Positions 58,638-64,000 of a stretch of 64,000 nt of DNA are shown piece after piece (the first letter of the stretch is position 1; each line of letters starts with the position of its first letter). The stretch is taken from positions 169,596 through 233,595 of the forward strand of contig CACNFD010000002.1 in the NCBI GenBank assembly GCA_902619615.1. The letters are read 5' to 3'. The DNA comes from an uncultured SAR116 cluster alpha proteobacterium (lineage in GTDB: Bacteria; Pseudomonadota; Alphaproteobacteria; Puniceispirillales; Marisalimonadaceae). A model generated the notes under the pieces. It saw only the letters and a list, made by a program, of their open reading frames with translations, was not told the origin of the DNA and ran no database searches. The position numbers and the translations under genes were made by a program.

Positions 58638-59774
58638 CTATAAATTAAGCGCTTTTTGACATATCAAAGCTTGATTTGTTTCAAATACATCATGAGTTCT
58701 TATTATTTGGACACCACTCCTATTTGCATGCATAGCAAATGCTAAAGAGCCACTCAACCTTTTAGTAGGGTTGACAGATTTTTTATTTTTCCCACGCACA
58801 TTAAAATCCTCTACTGTAAGTTCTTCAATAAGAGATTTTCTACTTACTCCAACTAAAATTGGAACACCTAAACCATGAAAAAGTGGTAAATATTTTAAAA
58901 TATTTAAGTTATCAGATAAAGTTTTTCCGAATCCAATTCCAGGGTCAATAACAATATTTGATTTTTTTACTCCCGCCTCAATCAAATCAGTAATTTTTTT
59001 TGAAAAAAATTTATAAATATCAATAGGAGCAAAACTATATTTAGGATTTATTTGCATATTTATAGGTTCCTTTTGCATATGCATCATTATTATAGGTGAA
59101 GCTGTTTTTGATATAAAGTCTATTTTATTTTTCTCCTTAAATGCTGTAATGTCATTAAATATATCAACACCGATCTTGTAACATGACTTCATTGTTGATA
59201 AATTTCGTGAATCTAATGAAATTAACGAATCTATCCTGTAATTTTTCAGCTGTTTTATTAGATCAACAACCCTGTTTTTTTCTTCAACAACCGAAATTTT
59301 TTCTGCTCCGGGTCTACTCGACTCTCCTCCAATATCAATAATAGAAGCTCCACTATTAATCATTTCGTAAAAATTTTTGCTCAATTTATTGGTATTATTG
59401 GTTTGGCTCTTTTTGTAAAAACTATCTGGTGTTATGTTAATTACGCCCATTATATGTGCTTTTGAAATATCAAGTTTACCAAAAGGAAGTCTTTTATTTA
59501 CCAAATTATCTATCTGCAATTCAGCTTCAGTCAGACAAGTTTTACTATAATTTTTAGCAACTTTTAATAATTCTTTAGTTGTCATTTGAACTTCAATCAA
59601 ATTCTCTTTTTTTTTTTGAAGAACATTTAAGTATTTAAAACATCTCCATCCACCTGCTAACTTTAAACCACCAGTAACTTCAGAGGGTGAACAAGGTATT
59701 GGACTTAAAAAAGTTTCAGTGCATTCGCTGTATGGCGGGGCTATTAAATATTTTGTTTTTTTTACAAAAACCAT
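58638..59774 (-). CDS. folP: Dihydropteroate synthase FolP, with N-terminal extension
   Basis: This is a 378-residue enzyme joining pABA to pterin pyrophosphate in folate synthesis. The core begins near residue 108: AHIMGVINITPDSFY, then GASIIDIGGESSRPGAE, SLDSRN, DIFNDITAF, MMHMQ, DPGIGFGKTLSDNL, GVSRKSLI and IIRTHDVFET. About 100 N-terminal residues precede it, including LKLAGGWRCFKYLNVL; alphaproteobacterial FolP proteins often have a similar extension with an LAGG segment, so the early start is plausible. It sits between ftsH (25-nt gap) and glmM (7-nt gap), the normal order. Confidence 0.95.
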   Translation of the reverse strand: MVFVKKTKYLIAPPYSECTETFLSPIPCSPSEVTGGLKLAGGWRCFKYLNVLQKKKENLIEVQMTTKELLKVAKNYSKTCLTEAELQIDNLVNKRLPFGKLDISKAHIMGVINITPDSFYKKSQTNNTNKLSKNFYEMINSGASIIDIGGESSRPGAEKISVVEEKNRVVDLIKQLKNYRIDSLISLDSRNLSTMKSCYKIGVDIFNDITAFKEKNKIDFISKTASPIIMMHMQKEPINMQINPKYSFAPIDIYKFFSKKITDLIEAGVKKSNIVIDPGIGFGKTLSDNLNILKYLPLFHGLGVPILVGVSRKSLIEELTVEDFNVRGKNKKSVNPTKRLSGSLAFAMHANRSGVQIIRTHDVFETNQALICQKALNL

Positions 59775-59799
59775 ACATTAACCTATGAAGCCTATGAAT

Positions 59800-61728
59800 T
59801 TATGAATTATCTATTTCATTAGTAACAACAGTTTGCTTCGCAGTTGTTGAGGGTATACCAGCTCTTTTCTTTGGTTTTTTGGCTTTTGGAGTTTCATCTT
59901 TATCTTGAGATTTTTTTATAGAAATATTTAGCCCTTTACACAAATCTTTAATTTGGTTTCCATCAAGTGTTTCATATTCAAGTAGTGCTTCGGCTACTCT
60001 TTTTAATTGTTTAGAGTATTTTTTAAGCATTTTCTGAGCATCAGAATACACAGTGTCAGCAATCTTTCTAATCTCTTGATCAACTATAGAAGCAGTGTTA
60101 TCAGATACATTTTTTTGCTGAGAAACTGATCTACCAAGAAAAACTTCTTGTTCATTAGCTTCATAGGCTAAAAATCCAAGTTTGTCTGAAAGACCCCATT
60201 CTGTAACCATCCTTCTAGCTATATCAGTAACCATTTTAATGTCTGAACTTGCACCCGTGGTTACTTTTTCTTTACCAAAAATCATTTCTTCTGCTATTCT
60301 TCCTCCACATGCTACTCTTAAGTCTGCGTAGAGTTTGTCTTTAGCCATTGAAACTCTGTCACCCTCAGGTAATCTCATCACCATTCCAAGAGCCCTACCA
60401 CGTGGTATAATTGTTGCTTTGTGAATAGGATCACTGGCAGGCGAATAAGCTGCAACAACTGCGTGACCAGCTTCATGATAAGCAGTTAATTTTCTTTCTT
60501 CTTCAGTCATTACCATTGATCGTCTCTCAGACCCCATCATAACTTTGTCTTTAGCTTCCTCAAACTCAATCATGCTAACGTTATTTCTACCTTTTCTAGC
60601 AGATAATAAAGCCGCTTCATTTACTAAATTAGCTAAATCAGCTCCTGAAAACCCAGGAGTTCCACGAGCTAATGTTTTTGGAATAACATCTGATGATAAT
60701 GGAACTTTTTTCATGTGAACTTTAAGTATTTTTTCTCTACCAATCATGTCAGGATTAGGCACAACAACCTGGCGATCAAATCTGCCAGGTCTTAACAAGG
60801 CAGGATCTAAAACGTCTGGTCGATTTGTTGCTGCTACCAAAATCACACCCTCATTTGTTTCAAAACCATCCATTTCAACTAAAAGTTGGTTGAGTGTTTG
60901 TTCTCTTTCATCATTGCCACCACCAAGACCAGCACCTCTATGTCTGCCCATAGCATCAATTTCGTCAATAAATATTATACAAGGAGAATTTTTTTTCCCT
61001 TGCTCAAACATGTCTCTTACTCTAGATGCACCTACTCCAACAAACATTTCAACAAAATCTGAACCAGATATAGTGAAAAATGGTACACCTGCTTCACCTG
61101 CTACAGCTTTAGCTAACAATGTTTTACCTGTGCCAGGTGGACCTACCAGTAGAACCCCTTTAGGAATCTTGCCCCCAAGTTTTTGAAATCTACTGGGATC
61201 TCTCAAAAATTCTACAACTTCTTCCAATTCAGCTTTAGCTTCGTCAATGCCAGCAACATCTCTGAAAGTGACTTTATCCCTATGTTCAGTAAGGAGTTTA
61301 GCTTTTGATTTTCCAAAACCCATGGCACCCTTAGCACCGCCTTGCATTTGTTTCATAAAAAAAATCCATACACCTATGAAAAGAAGCATTGGAAACCATG
61401 AAATTAAAACTGATAAAATGCCAGGCATACTACTCTCATCAGGTTCTGATGAAACCTTTATTCCTTTATCAGATAATTTATTAGCTAATTTATCCTCTTT
61501 TGGTATGAATGAATAAAATGGAATACCACTACTTGATGAGCCAAAAATTTTATCCCCTCGAATGGTTACTTCCCTAACTTCTCCAGCGTTTACTCTTGCT
61601 AGAAAATCAGAGTATGCTATTGCATTTCCTGAGCTCTTAGATGATCCTCCCTGGAATACATTGAATATAGCTACCAATACAAGTGAGATAATTACCCAAA
61701 CTGCTATGTTTTTTCCAAAATTATTCAT
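59800..61728 (-). CDS. ftsH: ATP-dependent zinc metalloprotease FtsH
   Basis: This is a 642-residue membrane AAA+ protease that degrades unstable and misfolded proteins, including sigma-32 (rpoH is at 49.5 kb) and LpxC in E. coli. Membrane helices are at about residues 8-25 and 107-125. [18 protein letters not shown] (Walker A) is near residue 195, [15 protein letters not shown]alker [14 protein letters not shown] the second-region-of-homology, and the zinc site HEAGH at residues 418-422. The C-terminal tail is charged and low in complexity ([15 protein letters not shown]), ending NEIDNS. It lies 25 nt after tilS. Confidence 0.98.
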   Translation of the reverse strand: MNNFGKNIAVWVIISLVLVAIFNVFQGGSSKSSGNAIAYSDFLARVNAGEVREVTIRGDKIFGSSSSGIPFYSFIPKEDKLANKLSDKGIKVSSEPDESSMPGILSVLISWFPMLLFIGVWIFFMKQMQGGAKGAMGFGKSKAKLLTEHRDKVTFRDVAGIDEAKAELEEVVEFLRDPSRFQKLGGKIPKGVLLVGPPGTGKTLLAKAVAGEAGVPFFTISGSDFVEMFVGVGASRVRDMFEQGKKNSPCIIFIDEIDAMGRHRGAGLGGGNDEREQTLNQLLVEMDGFETNEGVILVAATNRPDVLDPALLRPGRFDRQVVVPNPDMIGREKILKVHMKKVPLSSDVIPKTLARGTPGFSGADLANLVNEAALLSARKGRNNVSMIEFEEAKDKVMMGSERRSMVMTEEERKLTAYHEAGHAVVAAYSPASDPIHKATIIPRGRALGMVMRLPEGDRVSMAKDKLYADLRVACGGRIAEEMIFGKEKVTTGASSDIKMVTDIARRMVTEWGLSDKLGFLAYEANEQEVFLGRSVSQQKNVSDNTASIVDQEIRKIADTVYSDAQKMLKKYSKQLKRVAEALLEYETLDGNQIKDLCKGLNISIKKSQDKDETPKAKKPKKRAGIPSTTAKQTVVTNEIDNS

Positions 61729-61753
61729 TATTTTCCTTTTTATTAAATGATAA

Positions 61754-63049
61754 TTATACCAAGATTCTATTAATAAGGTAAAGACTAAAACAATTCTGTT
61801 TTAGATTATTTTTTAGTTCAGAATTCTGATTAATAATACTTAGATGGGGTTTTATTGTCTTACCTTCAAGAGTTTTTAAATAAGGAATCGTATTATTTAT
61901 TTGTTTGTCATATTTTTTGAACGGTTTTTTATGGTAAATTGGTACAAATTCACTCTCTGTACACTTAATAAGTTTACCAGAAATTGAACTTAAGACTAAA
62001 AATCTTCCATCAAATACATGATACTTATTACTTTCAATATTAACTTCAAAATTTATATTTCTACTTTCTCTAAAAAAAAATAAATAGCCCATGCTATGAA
62101 GAATATTTACATTACCAAGGTTTTTCTTTTTAAGTTGTGAACAAAAAATTGAATAAATAAGTTCAAACGTTTTTTTTCTTTTAGGAGGGTATTCACTTCC
62201 TCCAACAGTTTGAATAATTTTACCAACAACTCTTGTAGAAAAGTGATAGGATTTTTCAAAAATATTTTTTAAGCTCTTATAATCAACTCTTACAGCTCCA
62301 CCAGGGTTTATTGAAATATTTTTTTTTATCCAACAGTCAAAAATAGAGCTAGTTTTTATTAATAAATTTCTATTCAAATGACCGAGGTAATTAAGATCAT
62401 AAGAAATATTTGGCCAAAGTTGTTTTTTAATATTTTCAAGCAAAAATCTAGTCTTTACTCTTTCAAATTTAAAATTAAAATTAGAAATATCTTCAAAATA
62501 CTTAATATGTTTACTTTGTACATAGTTTTTTATTTGATCTTTGTTATTATTAAGAAGTGGTCTTAAGATAAAAATACCGTTCCAATTACTAACTGCGCTC
62601 ATTCCAGAAAGTCCATCAAGACCAGTTTTTTTTATTAAGCGCATAAATAATGTCTCAGCTTGATCATCAAAATGATGTGCTAAAATAAGATTGGCTGACT
62701 TGTCCATGCATGCATGACAAAGGAAGTTTCGTCGTTGCTTCCTAGCCCAGTTTTGAATGTTCCCATTAGGTTTGGGTTCAGTAATTTTTTTAATCTGTGC
62801 ATTAAAACCAAGACTTTCAGATATTTTCTTTACTTCTTTAGCCTCTTTTTCAGATTCACATCTTAGATTATGATCAACAATTATTGGTATCAAATCTATT
62901 TTGATTTTTTTGTTATTATCTATAAAATTTCTAAGTAGATGTAATAAAGCCATAGAATCTATCCCACCAGATAGGCCAAGAATAAATCTATTTTTGATTT
63001 TAGGGCTTTTTATTATTTTGGCAAAATGATTATTGAAGTTCGAGATCAT
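61754..63049 (-). CDS. tilS: tRNA(Ile)-lysidine synthetase TilS
   Basis: This is a 431-residue N-type ATP pyrophosphatase that converts C34 of tRNA-Ile(CAU) to lysidine. The PP-loop is [16 protein letters not shown] near residue 25. [42 protein letters not shown] and GLSGMSAVS are the other TilS blocks, and IFILRPLL follows. The C-terminal third is poorly conserved and Lys-rich. The start overlaps the cpoB stop as ATGA (63046-63049). The cpoB-tilS-ftsH order is standard in alphaproteobacteria. Confidence 0.96.
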   Translation of the reverse strand: MISNFNNHFAKIIKSPKIKNRFILGLSGGIDSMALLHLLRNFIDNNKKIKIDLIPIIVDHNLRCESEKEAKEVKKISESLGFNAQIKKITEPKPNGNIQNWARKQRRNFLCHACMDKSANLILAHHFDDQAETLFMRLIKKTGLDGLSGMSAVSNWNGIFILRPLLNNNKDQIKNYVQSKHIKYFEDISNFNFKFERVKTRFLLENIKKQLWPNISYDLNYLGHLNRNLLIKTSSIFDCWIKKNISINPGGAVRVDYKSLKNIFEKSYHFSTRVVGKIIQTVGGSEYPPKRKKTFELIYSIFCSQLKKKNLGNVNILHSMGYLFFFRESRNINFEVNIESNKYHVFDGRFLVLSSISGKLIKCTESEFVPIYHKKPFKKYDKQINNTIPYLKTLEGKTIKPHLSIINQNSELKNNLKQNCFSLYLINRILV

Positions 63050-63996
63050 TCAGCAGTACATTGCTTTTCAATTTTAAGTGTATTAATTCTTTTTACAAAT
63101 TTAACAGATGGATTTACCATAAATTCGAGTGACTGATTCAAGATATCACATAATTGATCTTTAGGTGCGAAATTTACAGCTGATTCAGCAATCAATAATG
63201 TAGTTTCCTGGAATCTTGGATCATTAGGAAAAATACTGTTAAATTCTGCTAGAGCAATTGCTGCTTCTTCAAATTTTTTTTGAGCGAAATATACTCTGCC
63301 CAACCAATATTGAGCATCAGCGATTTTTTTACTATCCTTATGAATTATAAGAAACTCTTTGAAAGCTTTTTCAGCCTTTTCAAAATTTAATTGACCTGCT
63401 AAATCCAGTGCAAAATTGTAATTTTCTTCATCAGTTCCTTTTGGCAAGAAAGACTTTTTTTCTATGTTATTATGTTTATTTACAATTTTTCCTTTATCTT
63501 TATTATCTTTTTCGTCCTTACCTTCAGTCTCCTTGATAAAGCCAAGTACACCCTCTGTTTTTGTATCTAAACTTTTCTTTTTTATACTAAGTTTATCTGG
63601 GGATTTATAATCATTCTTGCTGTTAGCTTCTTTTTTTTCTTTGTTAGTTACATTTTGAATGGATGATAGTTCTAGGTGTCGTTCTATTCTTTTTAATGCA
63701 AATTCTAAATTATAAGAAAGATTTGTTACATTTTTAATATTATTTTCGAGCAATATTAATTTCTGATTAATTTCATTAACTTGACTTTGTATTAGTTTCA
63801 AGCTTGACTCTGATTTATTTAAGTTGGATTGCTCTTCAATAGAACCAATTAATTTTTTTAGATTATCTTCAATAATAGATATTTTATCTTGTTGAGCTTT
63901 AACAATTTCCTTAAGACCTTCAATGTTTTGAGAAAATGCAATATTAGATATAAAAAAAAATAAAAGTGAGACTAGTACTTTTAATGTTTTAAGCAT
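63046..63996 (-). CDS. cpoB: Cell division coordinator CpoB (YbgF, Tol-Pal associated)
   Basis: This is a 316-residue periplasmic protein. Residues 1-22 are a Sec signal peptide ending IAFSQN. Coiled coils follow (about 25-110), with an acidic, Lys-rich low-complexity region (about 118-185). The C-terminal domain (about 190-310) has TPR repeats: YNFALDLAGQLNFEKAEKAF in parts, ADAQYWLGRVYFAQKKFEEAA, and FNSIFPNDPRF. CpoB connects outer-membrane constriction (Tol-Pal) with septal peptidoglycan synthesis. The start lies 5 nt from the window edge, so pal, tolB and others should lie just outside. Confidence 0.94.
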   Translation of the reverse strand: MLKTLKVLVSLLFFFISNIAFSQNIEGLKEIVKAQQDKISIIEDNLKKLIGSIEEQSNLNKSESSLKLIQSQVNEINQKLILLENNIKNVTNLSYNLEFALKRIERHLELSSIQNVTNKEKKEANSKNDYKSPDKLSIKKKSLDTKTEGVLGFIKETEGKDEKDNKDKGKIVNKHNNIEKKSFLPKGTDEENYNFALDLAGQLNFEKAEKAFKEFLIIHKDSKKIADAQYWLGRVYFAQKKFEEAAIALAEFNSIFPNDPRFQETTLLIAESAVNFAPKDQLCDILNQSLEFMVNPSVKFVKRINTLKIEKQCTAE

Positions 63997-64000
63997 TAAT

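Noticed and set aside
60746..61186. 146-codon open frame antisense to ftsH
   Set aside because: It mirrors the conserved AAA domain coding sequence; no family features or ribosome-binding site are visible.

Overview
The window is a very compact, strongly A+T-rich chromosomal segment of an alphaproteobacterium. Several gene orders point to this class: rnpB directly upstream of mraZ and a complete division and cell-wall (dcw) cluster ending lpxC-bamD-recN-ligA; rluD followed by rpoH; serC-serA-hisZ-purA behind a short structured leader; and cpoB-tilS-ftsH-folP-glmM. The FtsZ C-terminal peptide (EIPAFLRRQ) is also alphaproteobacterial in type. Low G+C, lysine/asparagine/isoleucine-rich proteins, 4-nt gene overlaps and almost no intergenic DNA suggest a streamlined, probably marine lineage. 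The exact clade cannot be fixed by eye. No tRNA, rRNA, insertion sequence, phage gene or CRISPR array was seen.

Layout. (1) 1-8.1 kb: a small accessory metabolic region in mixed orientation. It holds a partial 3-hydroxyisobutyrate-dehydrogenase-like gene, a COG3618-type amidohydrolase, a crotonase lacking both usual catalytic glutamates, a CaiB-type CoA-transferase, an alpha/beta hydrolase, a nitroreductase, an SDR, a voltage-gated-type K+ channel and an OYE-family flavin oxidoreductase. (2) 8.1-14 kb: nudC, a bactofilin, two small conserved proteins, plsC, tusA, a DjlA-like co-chaperone and a Uup-like ABC-F ATPase. (3) 13.97-38.2 kb: RNase P RNA, then the dcw cluster on the + strand (mraZ to ftsZ), followed by lpxC, bamD, recN and ligA. 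(4) 38.2-50.4 kb: M24 aminopeptidase, prmA and uvrD on the - strand, then mlaA-mlaC, ettA, a small membrane protein, threonine aldolase, a DUF6476-like protein, rluD and rpoH. (5) 50.4-55.7 kb: the - strand serC-serA-hisZ-purA operon. (6) 55.8-64 kb: a GST-like gene, then the - strand series cpoB-tilS-ftsH-folP-glmM-thiD, whose upstream neighbours (tol-pal) lie outside the window.

The dcw genes act together: RsmH methylates 16S rRNA, MurC-F, MraY, MurG and Ddl make lipid II, FtsL/Q/W/I build the septum, and FtsA/Z form the ring. Many are joined by ATGA overlaps, so translation is probably coupled. Upstream of mraZ there are four TGGGA-like boxes with an exact 10-bp period on the - strand, the arrangement expected of an MraZ operator.

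No clearly new multi-gene system was found. The most useful observations are the MraZ operator, the serC leader RNA with its promoter, the start codons of rluD and its neighbour sharing one CATG, nine convergent gene pairs with no room for terminators, the crotonase without catalytic glutamates, and an 8-C run inside an ABC-F gene.
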